Source of the DNA: Methanoregulaceae archaeon
GTDB taxonomy: Bacteria > Armatimonadota > Fimbriimonadia > Fimbriimonadales > Fimbriimonadaceae
DNA: 64,000 nt
Assembly: GCA_020850325.1 (NCBI GenBank)
Contig: JADZEW010000013.1
Coordinates: 56,959 to 120,958, forward strand
Reading direction: 5' to 3'
The notes beneath the pieces were generated by a model. It made no database searches, was not told the origin of the DNA, and saw only the letters and a list, made by a program, of their open reading frames with translations. The translations under genes and the position numbers were made by a program. This document shows positions 45,522-52,953 of the stretch, one piece after another. Positions within the stretch are counted from its first letter, which is position 1. Every line of letters begins with the position of its first letter.

Positions 45522-47023
45522 AGCCAGTCCTCCAAGTCATTGACCTGAGGCTGAGCCACCGGCTTTTGCGGTCTCTTTGGCTTTGCCTGTGCCTTCTTAG
45601 TCTCAGTCGTCTTCTCTTGAATCTGAGCCGTTCTTGCGGGAGGCTTGGCAGTTTTGGGTGACGGCTGAACCGCCTGCGCATGATCTGCAGCCACGCGTGT
45701 CGTTGCAGGTGGGAGATCAAGGGACGATTGCGCTGGAGGTGTGACGATCGGCAAGACGGGGCGAGCTTCAATGATGCCACCGGAGAAGGAATAGATGTCA
45801 TTCAGAAAGCTCTTCGCACTGGGGCTGAGGTGGCCCACGTTGCGGATAAGGGGCTCGTTGACTTCGACCTCATCGACGCCTACATCTCTTCTCCAGAGGA
45901 CGCAGTAACCGACCGGCAACTCGGTCAAGTCATATGCGCGAGGATCACCAAAAATATCCTTGGCAAGGGTTGCCGCGTCCTCCCGACCGCACCGGAACAC
46001 AAACTTCGTGCCCACACTGTTGAGGATCAAGGAGCGCATTCGCGGCGTCAACTGTACGAGGGTCTGGTGAGCGACCACAATCGAAAATCCAAAGCGACGG
46101 CCCTCGGCGAAGATCGTCTCAAAGTCGCTGCCGCTGAAGTGCTCGAACTCATCTACGTAGAGCCGCAACTTGACTCGATGGCGCTCTCCCGTACTCACCC
46201 GCGTAAACACCTCTCGGCATAGCGACGCTAGAAACATTGCACCAAACATCTTGCCCGACGAGTGCAGTTCGTCAATGGCCAGTGAAACAAGGGTCACACT
46301 TCCCGGTGTGTTTATTTGCTTTGCGAGATCGATCGGGCTCGGATGTCCAAGTATCTGCGCCAGCCCCTGAGGTGCAAAGAGAGCACTGAACTTGTTGAGG
46401 ACGGGCGTCGTCAGCGAAGCCTGCTTTTCCTGGGAAAGGGAATCGAAACGACTCCAGAAGTTCGCGACCGATTCTGTCTTGATTTGACTTCGAACCCAGC
46501 CGCGAAAAGACCTATCGGTCAGTAGAGGCTCAAGGTCATTCAAACGACGGCCGGTCTCTGCGAGCGCCATGAGCGCAAATCTCGAAGTTTCCGCAAGTTG
46601 AACTCCCCACGATTCCGAGACTGCCTCTATTGCGTCAAGAACGCCGAGAGCCCGGAAGTAAGGCTCGCCACTTCCTTGGAGAGGGCAAAATCCAAAGGGC
46701 CGCGCTCGTTCTCTGGGGTCGAGAATCTTAATGTTTGCAGGCTTAACGAGCCCGTTGGCAATTTCCGCGCCAGCGGACACGAGATCCCCCCGCATATTGA
46801 GGACGCATACCGAAATTTTCCGCTGCATGTCCTGCTGCAGAAGGTGGTGAAACAAGTTGGTCTTGCCAGCGCCAGGCTGCCCGATCACCAGCGTTTGTCG
46901 GTCTAAGTCTTCTCCGGCTACCGTGACCATGTGCGGCAGGGGACTCTTGGAAAGCAGCTGCCAGCCCGCTTGAACTCCAATCCAGCGATTTGGCATCGAA
47001 ATTGGCTGTTGAGTGTCATACAT
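45512..47023 (-). CDS. VirD4/TraG-like conjugative coupling ATPase
   Basis: 503 residues. Walker A GQPGAGKTNLFHHLL, Walker B VKLRLYVDEFEHFSG, a sensor-like VVAHQTLVQLTP, and the arginine region FVFRCGREDAATLAKDIFGD are characteristic of type IV coupling proteins/HerA-like ATPases. The C-terminal 90 residues are Pro/Lys-rich and probably unstructured. No N-terminal membrane helices are visible, unlike classical VirD4. It would deliver the element's DNA to a secretion channel supplied by another element. Confidence 0.85.
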   Translation of the reverse strand: MYDTQQPISMPNRWIGVQAGWQLLSKSPLPHMVTVAGEDLDRQTLVIGQPGAGKTNLFHHLLQQDMQRKISVCVLNMRGDLVSAGAEIANGLVKPANIKILDPRERARPFGFCPLQGSGEPYFRALGVLDAIEAVSESWGVQLAETSRFALMALAETGRRLNDLEPLLTDRSFRGWVRSQIKTESVANFWSRFDSLSQEKQASLTTPVLNKFSALFAPQGLAQILGHPSPIDLAKQINTPGSVTLVSLAIDELHSSGKMFGAMFLASLCREVFTRVSTGERHRVKLRLYVDEFEHFSGSDFETIFAEGRRFGFSIVVAHQTLVQLTPRMRSLILNSVGTKFVFRCGREDAATLAKDIFGDPRAYDLTELPVGYCVLWRRDVGVDEVEVNEPLIRNVGHLSPSAKSFLNDIYSFSGGIIEARPVLPIVTPPAQSSLDLPPATTRVAADHAQAVQPSPKTAKPPARTAQIQEKTTETKKAQAKPKRPQKPVAQPQVNDLEDWLCD

Positions 47024-47073
47024 GTCGTTCAGTTCGTCTCCACTGTAAGGTTGGGACAGACGTGAACGGTGGG

Positions 47074-48207
47074 ATGGGCGACGAGCCGGATTTTTTAGTT
47101 GGGACTAAACCGAAGCGCGACCCCGACTCATTCCCCGAGTCGGTGCGCGAGGCTTTTGAACTCGAGTTTGGAGTCACCAAGGACGGTGGAATCGCGACCA
47201 TGATTGGCAAAACGCCTGGTTGGGTTTCGACCCTCCTCAAGCGACCAGAGAAGACTGAATCTGGAGCCATCGCGGCACTCATTGCCCCGCTCTCAAGCAA
47301 GCGTCATAAGCGGAGAATTCTGCGTGCGTGGATGGACGCAAGGTTCGAAGTCGATGTTCTGGAACGCGTCAGTCCTGCCACCAAGACGGCGAAGGCCAGC
47401 GAGAGCACGATTCGCCGGGTAGCTCGTCAGATCAAAGAAGGGCAACTGAGGCTTGCGGCAAGTCTTGCTCTGACCGGCGCTCAGGGAGCCGCTGACAGAG
47501 TCGTGAGGGAACAGCTACTCGACTTGGCGCTCGTCGCCCAGCAACGCTCCAACATGCCAGGACAGGCGATGCAGGTAGCCCAACTCATTGCGGAGAGTGG
47601 ACGCGAACACGCGGACTTCCGCCGAGAATGCCACGGTCACTGGGCCCGTGCTCAGATCATGCTCCAGATGCCGAACTCGACGCCCGAAGAACTGCAGCCT
47701 CTACTTCGAGCTCTAGGCGAGCGTGTTACGATCTTGGGACCACTGCCGGCAATCATGCCGCCCTATATCCTGTGCACTGATGAAGCGGTCGCTCGGCTGA
47801 ACATCTCGTGCGCTGTGGTCTTCATGGAGCGGGGTCTCGTGCAGGTTGACCAGCCGAAGCTGGAGAACTTTCTCAAGCAGCTTTTGCCGCGCACCAAGCT
47901 CACGCCGAAGTCGCGCCGGTTTCCCTACCATCAGCTCATTGCGAGGATCCATGCGCTTCTCGGCGATACATTTCTCGCTCAGGAGCATCTGGAACGTGCC
48001 TACCTGTCAGGAGGGCGAAAGGTGTTGCACGCAAAAGAATTGTGTGGGATCGTCCAGGCTCGTGTGATTCGGGAGACTGACGGTGACGCCCAGGCACAGG
48101 AGTATCTTCAGCAGCTCAGTTCAAACGCGCTACGTCGGTGGGACCTCTACCATGTCCATGTGATTGAGATGGACCTTGCGAGGTGTTTATCGCGGCAGTT
48201 CGAGTGA
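47074..48207 (+). CDS. HTH-containing hypothetical protein of the mobile element
   Basis: About 377 residues. The N-terminal part (REAFELEFGVTKDGGIATMI, GKTPGWVSTLLKRPEKTES) looks like a Cro/XRE-type helix-turn-helix; the remainder is helical, TPR-like (MPGQAMQVAQLIAESGREHA, LLGDTFLAQEHLERAYL). It is divergent from the coupling-protein gene (50 nt), so it may regulate transfer. The start is uncertain: GTG 47062 and an upstream GTG at 46990 are also open. Confidence 0.6.
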   Translation: MGDEPDFLVGTKPKRDPDSFPESVREAFELEFGVTKDGGIATMIGKTPGWVSTLLKRPEKTESGAIAALIAPLSSKRHKRRILRAWMDARFEVDVLERVSPATKTAKASESTIRRVARQIKEGQLRLAASLALTGAQGAADRVVREQLLDLALVAQQRSNMPGQAMQVAQLIAESGREHADFRRECHGHWARAQIMLQMPNSTPEELQPLLRALGERVTILGPLPAIMPPYILCTDEAVARLNISCAVVFMERGLVQVDQPKLENFLKQLLPRTKLTPKSRRFPYHQLIARIHALLGDTFLAQEHLERAYLSGGRKVLHAKELCGIVQARVIRETDGDAQAQEYLQQLSSNALRRWDLYHVHVIEMDLARCLSRQFE

Positions 48208-48291
48208 AAGATCGCCTCTCTCGTTTAGCTCAAAGTAAACATCTTGGAACGTACAGAGCCTCATCCCGGGCACTGTCTCCACGATCCTCAC

Positions 48292-48504
48292 ATGGAATCA
48301 GGTCGTCTCACCAAGTTGGCTTACTCAGTTGAGGAGGCCGCCGAACTGCTCTCGCTCAGCCGTGCTCACGTCTATCGTCTCCTTGACCTCCAAGAACTTG
48401 GCTCGGTTACCGTCGGCCGGAGCCGCAGAATCACCGCCTCCCAACTGGAGGATTTTATCCGCCGATTAGAAGCCTCTCAAAATCAACCTCAACGGTGGCG
48501 CTGA
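48292..48504 (+). CDS. Excisionase-family HTH protein
   Basis: 70 residues with the excisionase/MerR-like fold: LAYSVEEAAELLSLSRAHVY, RLLDLQELGSVTVGRSRRIT then ASQLEDFIRRL. Such proteins act as recombination directionality factors or small regulators. ATG 48292 is used as it begins just before the domain; the frame extends to 48244. Confidence 0.8.
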   Translation: MESGRLTKLAYSVEEAAELLSLSRAHVYRLLDLQELGSVTVGRSRRITASQLEDFIRRLEASQNQPQRWR

Positions 48505-48696
48505 GTGAAGTTTCAAAACATTTTCCAGCCCTTACTGCACTGTTTGCTCGGACTTGTTCGGCTTGCCGTCCAACCATAAACACGAGTAAGATGCCAACCG
48601 ACCCTGGTCGGGGTCCTAGGTTCAAATCTGGCGATTTCCTTGCAGACCCTTCTCTTTGCCTTCGCACGCTTCCACGTGCTTCATCCAAAGATCGGC

Positions 48697-48984
48697 GTGG
48701 ATAACTGCGAACAGTAGCATATCTCGCGACAACAGGTGAGCTGGGGCCGTGCCAACACCAACCAGCAAGAACCCGCCCGGCCCGCCCTGTCTGTCTGGAT
48801 CGCCTCCGGACGATCAAAACCCTCGCGCTTTGGCACGAGGGTTCTGCTGTCTGTTGGGGATAACTCATCGCCGCCGCTCTGTTCTTTTTTAAACCTTTCT
48901 GTATTTAATGTCGTTCGGATTCCGAAGCGCCAAGCTTCGCATTTCGGCGCTTTCGTGCGTGCCTGGAATCGAGGATGTGGATAA
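48697..48984 (-). other. Candidate replication origin: three DnaA-box-like sites beside rep genes
   Basis: On the minus strand TTATCCAC (48705-48697 region), TTATCCCCA (48864-48856 region) and a perfect TTATCCACA (48984-48976), all in the same orientation. An AT-rich stretch (about 48880-48912) and a hairpin AACCCTCG/CGAGGGTT (about 48820-48847) lie among them. The stretch 48505-48904 contains no convincing gene. The adjacent Rep-like genes support an origin for the excised element. Confidence 0.45.
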
Positions 48985-49234
48985 CTCCTTGCGCTTCCAA
49001 GCGTCGCAAGGCGTTTGCAATCGCTTCGCTGGAACGTCCGGTGCGTTGCTTCAACGTCCGATAGGAGAGGACAACCGCGCCCGATCTATTCCAACCCATA
49101 GTGCTCCGAATCAGGATCACCAGCACCCGGAACTCCGTGTCCCGGAGGGTCGGCATCAGCTTGTCGATCACGATGTTCGGGGTCTTGGTCCACGGGGTCA
49201 GTTCTCCGATCTTGGACAGCTTTACGATGGGCAT
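48905..49234 (-). CDS. Replication-protein-like winged-helix protein
   Basis: 109 residues. TEFRVLVILIRSTMGWNRSG then VVLSYRTLKQRTGRSSEAIA and NALRRLEAQGVI match the N-terminal winged helix of phage replication protein O and related plasmid Rep proteins. The C-terminus is short and basic (SRHARKRRNAKLG). ATG 49234 has AAGGA 9 nt upstream. A perfect DnaA box lies within its 3' part, similar to origins nested in rep genes. The upstream overlapping frame may be its partner. Confidence 0.65.
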   Translation of the reverse strand: MPIVKLSKIGELTPWTKTPNIVIDKLMPTLRDTEFRVLVILIRSTMGWNRSGAVVLSYRTLKQRTGRSSEAIANALRRLEAQGVIHILDSRHARKRRNAKLGASESERH

Positions 49235-49448
49235 AGTAGGTTTCCTTAGGAGGGGAATAGTTGTTGTGAACCGCTCCGATGAGGAAAGCTCCAGGGCGCT
49301 TGGCCTTCCGATACGGCAGCCAATCCAGCTGTTGCTCGACCACATCAAGTGGAAACATGAGCAAGTCAACCACCGCGCGGCGCGTGAGTCCGAGCGTGAG
49401 GAGTCTAGCCGCGAGTTGCACGGCGCGATCATTAGGGGAAACGCTCAT
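49086..49448 (-). CDS. Small Rep-associated protein
   Basis: Coding character is clear from 49448 to about 49230: VQLAARLLTLGLTRRAVVDL, DVVEQQLDWLPYRKAKRPGA, FLIGAVHNNYSPP, the pattern of small proteins found beside plasmid/phage Rep genes. Beyond YSPPKETYYAHR the frame runs through the Rep-like gene to 49086 with unlikely, charged sequence. A frameshift that once joined the two frames is possible. Its start overlaps the Mrr-like gene by 17 nt. Confidence 0.5.
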   Translation of the reverse strand: MSVSPNDRAVQLAARLLTLGLTRRAVVDLLMFPLDVVEQQLDWLPYRKAKRPGAFLIGAVHNNYSPPKETYYAHRKAVQDRRTDPVDQDPEHRDRQADADPPGHGVPGAGDPDSEHYGLE

Positions 49449-49944
49449 AGGCAAGGAATTCGTTGACTCGATCAAGCTGATCATCAAGCTCGGCGAAATA
49501 CTGGTAATCCGGCTCGCCATTCGGTCGCACGCCGATCCGGAATCGGTAGAGCATCTCGGTCAGTCTAGCGATGTCAACCACTTCAACCCGAGACCTTTCG
49601 TAGCGTCGAGCAACAGACGCAAAGCGGCCCGATAACTCTTCCATGGGAACCAGGATGCCAAAGTCAGACCTCGTGCGATCGATGGCTCCGGCCATCTCAT
49701 CCAGCATTCTGGTGCGCACCGAGTCCTTGATGACCTTCACGATGACTCTCAGCGGCTGGGATCCCAGGTTCGTGTGGCAGAGCAGTTCGCAGCCGCCGAT
49801 CCGAGACTTCTGCTTCGGCATCCTTCGACCGAGAAGTTCGATGTCGCCGTAACCCGAGCGAGAGAGGGCCTTCGATGTGAGGATCAGGCACGTGTGAAGG
49901 GAGCTGGATCGAACCAGCTTCGCCAGTTCAGGATGAGCAGTCAT
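49432..49944 (-). CDS. Mrr-like restriction-endonuclease-fold protein, possibly inactive
   Basis: 170 residues. GYGDIELLGRRMPKQKSRIG-GCEL, LRVIVKVIKD and SDFGILVPMEELSGRFASVA then VEVVDIARLTEML follow the order of an Mrr_cat nuclease domain, but the canonical D..(Q/E)xK is replaced by IVKVIK. It may have lost catalysis or serve as a DNA-binding accessory. Its ATG overlaps the stop of the upstream regulator (ATGA). Confidence 0.5.
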   Translation of the reverse strand: MTAHPELAKLVRSSSLHTCLILTSKALSRSGYGDIELLGRRMPKQKSRIGGCELLCHTNLGSQPLRVIVKVIKDSVRTRMLDEMAGAIDRTRSDFGILVPMEELSGRFASVARRYERSRVEVVDIARLTEMLYRFRIGVRPNGEPDYQYFAELDDQLDRVNEFLAYERFP

Positions 49945-50369
49945 AGCTTTCCTTTCCCGGCCCGGTAGCCGTTGGGATGACGCGAGGTGACCCAGTTGCC
50001 GGCCTTTACACCTGCGAACGCGGCCTTGACGTCGCCGAAGTCATCGAGGGCGTTCTCGGGAAGACAGCCCTTGCATTCTGCGAGTTCGCAGCAGAAGCGA
50101 TGGATGAAGGCTCCGTTCTCGGCGACGAGATCCCGTGGGTCGATCCGATATCCATAGGCACGCTCAAGCGCCTCGGTGAGGCGAGCAACCATCAGGAACG
50201 AAGGGTTGCTCTGCCCGTTGATAAGGCGGGAGACGGACGAGGGGCTGACTCCCGCTTCCCGGGCGAGCCTGGAGACGCCTTTGAAGGCGAACCGGTCGTG
50301 GTGAGCCATCACGTCGGCAAGCCGATTGATGGTCGGTCCGAAGACCTGGGGGTGTGATGTGTTTCGCAT
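49941..50369 (-). CDS. HTH regulator of the mobile element
   Basis: 142 residues. HTH: GVSRLAREAGVSPSSVSRLI then NGQSNPSFLMVARLTEALE, a Cro/XRE-type domain. The middle contains a C-x5-C-x3-C cluster (HRFCCELAECKGCLPENALD). Divergent from the serine-recombinase leader, so a likely repressor of that promoter. ATG 50369 is chosen; coupled to the Mrr-like gene downstream. Confidence 0.7.
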   Translation of the reverse strand: MRNTSHPQVFGPTINRLADVMAHHDRFAFKGVSRLAREAGVSPSSVSRLINGQSNPSFLMVARLTEALERAYGYRIDPRDLVAENGAFIHRFCCELAECKGCLPENALDDFGDVKAAFAGVKAGNWVTSRHPNGYRAGKGKL

Positions 50370-50482
50370 GTCACCATTTGAACACACCAAACAGAAACCG
50401 AAAATGTTGCCACGTTCGTGCAACGATTGCGCAGTGCGGGATAGAGTTTTCAGAGCAGGTTCCGGAGGGAAATAGTCTTTGC

Positions 50483-50689
50483 ATGTGGCTCCCAACCCCC
50501 TCTCAGCAACATATTGACGATCTTCGTCGCCTGGTGCAACGTGAAGTTGGCATAGAACTCTCGCCCGATGAGGCAAGAGAGGCCGCCACACGACTCCTTC
50601 ATATTCGCTACATCCAAGCCTATGCGTTTCGCGATCTACGCCCGGAAATCGACGGAGAGCGTCGACCGTCAGGTCCAGAGTCTCGATGA
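50483..50689 (+). CDS. Small protein preceding the serine recombinase
   Basis: 68 residues, with LPTPSQQHIDDLRRLVQREV followed by GIELSPDEAREAATRLLHI, a helical pattern common in small proteins coded next to recombinases. It overlaps the recombinase start by 68 nt in another frame, implying coupling. Start uncertain; GGAGGG lies 13-18 nt upstream. Confidence 0.55.
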   Translation: MWLPTPSQQHIDDLRRLVQREVGIELSPDEAREAATRLLHIRYIQAYAFRDLRPEIDGERRPSGPESR

Positions 50690-52193
50690 TCAGATTCGAG
50701 AGCTAACGAACCTCGCCACCCGCGAGAACTACACTGTTGTGGAGATCTTTCAGGAGTCAAGGTCAGCCAAGGCTCCGGGCAACCGGCCCGAGTTTGACCG
50801 AATGCTGAACATCATTGAGGCAGGCGACTTGGATGGAGTTCTGACCTGGGCCATCAATCGACTGAGCCGGAATCCCGTTGATGGAGGCCGCATCGCTTAC
50901 CTCTTGCAGACGCGCAGGCTGTCAATGATTCGCACCATTGAGAAGCCCTACCTCCCTGACGACAATGCACTCCTGCTGTCCATCGAAAACGGAATGTCCA
51001 CCGCATACATTCAGGATCTGAGCCGGAACGTCAAGCGTGGCATGCGGGGCAAGTTCGAGCGGGGGTGGCTACCGGCCAAAGCACCGGTGGGTTATCGCAA
51101 CGACTTCGATTCCAAAGAAATCATTGTCGACCCTCAGAGATTTGGACTGGTGCGGCGAGGGTGGGACATGTTGCTGACGGGTGACTACTCAGTCGCCCAG
51201 CTTGTCGATCGTCTACAAGCAGAGGGTCTGACCTACTATCGACGAGGCAAACAGCCGCTGCCCGTCTCTCGCAACACGGTCTACCGAATGCTTAGGGACC
51301 GATTTTATGTTGGTGAGATCAAGTTCAATGGAGAGACTCGAACCGGCAAGCACCAAGCAATGGTGAGCGAATCTGAGTTTGAGCATGTCCAACGGATACT
51401 TGCGGGGCGACATAGAAGCACGCGGAAGCGAAAGCACGACTTCCCCTTTCACGGCTCCTTCATATGTGAACACTGTGGTTGCGCAATCGTTGGTGAGAAG
51501 AAGTTCAAGTCATATCCCGGAACGAAGCGAAATGTTGAGTATGTGTACTACCATTGCACGGGTCGGAGAGGCTGTGGCAAGCAAGGTATTCGGCAAGAGC
51601 AGCTTGCTATGATGATGGCTTCTTTGGCTGAAGGTCTGAGGATCTCTCAAACCTACGAGGACTGGCTCGCTCGAACATTACCCGAAGCTATCGAGTTTCG
51701 AAACATGAATCAGGTCCCGAAAGGGCAGGTTGTGGCAGTAAACTTAGACAAGGAACGAGCACGCCTTGACGCTCTCGTCACGCTCCGTGCAGACGGGGAG
51801 ATAGGTGCCGATGAGTTCAATCGATCCCGTAATCAAATCCTTGACCGAATCACCCATGAACAAAGGATCCGGTGTGAACATGAACGCCGCTCGGCCGTTG
51901 CCTACGAGAGCATGACGAAGGCGATTCGCGCGTTGACCGTGTCTCGGCATGCAAGGCGGTATCCTCAGATTGAAGAACTTGCAGCGCTGGCAAAGGAGCT
52001 TCGCCCAAGCCGACTTAGCCCGACTTCTCCAAGGTTGGAGGTAGCTCCAATCCTGCAAAAAATCGTCGCGTTCGAACCTCTGGTTTTGAGCAACCAGAAC
52101 TCCGAATCGGACGACGATTTGACCTCACATTCTAACTGGCTGGGGTTCTGGGACGATGTTCTCACCCTGATGGAAAACCCGCTTGCGCAATGA
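50622..52193 (+). CDS. Large serine recombinase
   Basis: 523 residues. N-terminal resolvase domain starting MRFAIYARKSTES (catalytic Ser at residue 9), with SAKAPGNRPEFDRMLNIIEA and LTWAINRLSRN; recombinase domain (PVGYRNDFDSKEIIVDPQRF, YRMLRDRFYVGEI); zinc ribbon (FICEHCGCAIVGEK and GRRGCGKQGI); then a long C-terminal coiled coil. It can integrate or excise DNA without host factors. The element thus carries two unrelated recombinases. ATG 50622 is supported by the family N-terminus. Confidence 0.92.
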   Translation: MRFAIYARKSTESVDRQVQSLDDQIRELTNLATRENYTVVEIFQESRSAKAPGNRPEFDRMLNIIEAGDLDGVLTWAINRLSRNPVDGGRIAYLLQTRRLSMIRTIEKPYLPDDNALLLSIENGMSTAYIQDLSRNVKRGMRGKFERGWLPAKAPVGYRNDFDSKEIIVDPQRFGLVRRGWDMLLTGDYSVAQLVDRLQAEGLTYYRRGKQPLPVSRNTVYRMLRDRFYVGEIKFNGETRTGKHQAMVSESEFEHVQRILAGRHRSTRKRKHDFPFHGSFICEHCGCAIVGEKKFKSYPGTKRNVEYVYYHCTGRRGCGKQGIRQEQLAMMMASLAEGLRISQTYEDWLARTLPEAIEFRNMNQVPKGQVVAVNLDKERARLDALVTLRADGEIGADEFNRSRNQILDRITHEQRIRCEHERRSAVAYESMTKAIRALTVSRHARRYPQIEELAALAKELRPSRLSPTSPRLEVAPILQKIVAFEPLVLSNQNSESDDDLTSHSNWLGFWDDVLTLMENPLAQ

Positions 52194-52213
52194 TCATTCC
52201 TTTTTGCGCAATG
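52183..52213. repeat. Direct repeat of TTGCGCAATG at the recombinase 3' end
   Basis: TTGCGCAATG at 52183-52192 and 52204-52213, spaced 21 nt (two helical turns), each with the palindrome TTGCGCAA. A possible protein-binding site or recombination scar. No attR copy of the tRNA 3' end was found in 52194-52424, where no gene is evident. Confidence 0.4.
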
Positions 52214-52424
52214 GCACCCGGTACAAGAACGAAATTTGACTCCTGATGCCTTCTGTACACTTCCACTTTGCGATGCTTCCCATTTCTTTGTTCAAGACGC
52301 ATCCACTGCTAGGAGCAGATGCTATCTGAATCTATCCACGTACGGGCATGGCCCCGTGAATCGAAACTTCCTCGGCGCAAATTTGCAGATATCATCACGA
52401 GCATGTTTGATGCTCGATTGCACC

Positions 52425-52859
52425 TCACTGCGTGCCCTTGAACGCACGGCGCGCAGCAACGAGCCCTTTCCTGCGAACGGCCGACCCCGTCACGTCCTCA
52501 ATGAGTCCCGCGGCGATGTCCCTCTCCGTGGCCGTTGCAAACCGTATAACCAACGAGCCGCTAGGCCACCCGACTCCCGGCCCATCTAAGGACTCAGGGG
52601 CCGCGGGCCATAGAAGTCGGCTTCCACCGCCGCTCACCGCACCAACGAGTATCCACGTTTTGGCGCCAGCCTCGGCCTCTTCTTCCAGGAGGGCTTCGGT
52701 GGCTTCATTGCGAACGGTTGCGTGGCCCTCAATGTAGCTCGCAACGTCTTCCCAAGTCGTCTCGAGTTTCAATCGCTCCGAAGGCGCATCCCCACATGGG
52801 ACGGTGGGCGTTGATGCGGCAGCTGACAGGACAAAAATGGCAGACAAGATTTTGTTCAT
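52425..52859 (-). CDS. Secreted hypothetical protein
   Basis: 144 residues with a signal peptide (MNKILSAIFVLSAAASTPTV) and one Cys at the cleavage region (PCGD). The body has LVIRFATATERDIAAGLIED and no known motif. ATG 52859 is preferred since the signal peptide starts there. Divergent from SARP gene 2, with the 11-bp tandem repeat in between, so possibly under its control. Confidence 0.55.
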   Translation of the reverse strand: MNKILSAIFVLSAAASTPTVPCGDAPSERLKLETTWEDVASYIEGHATVRNEATEALLEEEAEAGAKTWILVGAVSGGGSRLLWPAAPESLDGPGVGWPSGSLVIRFATATERDIAAGLIEDVTGSAVRRKGLVAARRAFKGTQ

Positions 52860-52893
52860 CCAGACCTCAGGGGCATGAGGGTCCGTCACTGGC

Positions 52894-52915
52894 CATTTCA
52901 CTTGCATTTCACTTG
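52894..52915 (+). promoter_or_regulatory. 11-bp tandem repeat, candidate SARP operator
   Basis: CATTTCACTTG occurs twice head-to-tail (52894-52904 and 52905-52915). It lies 38 nt before the SARP 2 start. A -10 is not clear (TTATGC, 52921). Confidence 0.55.
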
Positions 52916-52953
52916 ACCCCTTATGCCATGATCTCCTGGAGGTGGCTCCAAAA

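Noticed and set aside
48600..48645. tRNA-like T-arm (GGTTCAAATC) in the mobile element
   Set aside because: Stem positions do not pair and no acceptor, D- or anticodon arm is present, so neither a tRNA nor a clear attachment-site copy.
42000..52200. CRISPR array or restriction-modification system in the mobile element
   Set aside because: No regularly spaced repeats and no methyltransferase motifs were seen; only a degenerate Mrr-like protein is present.
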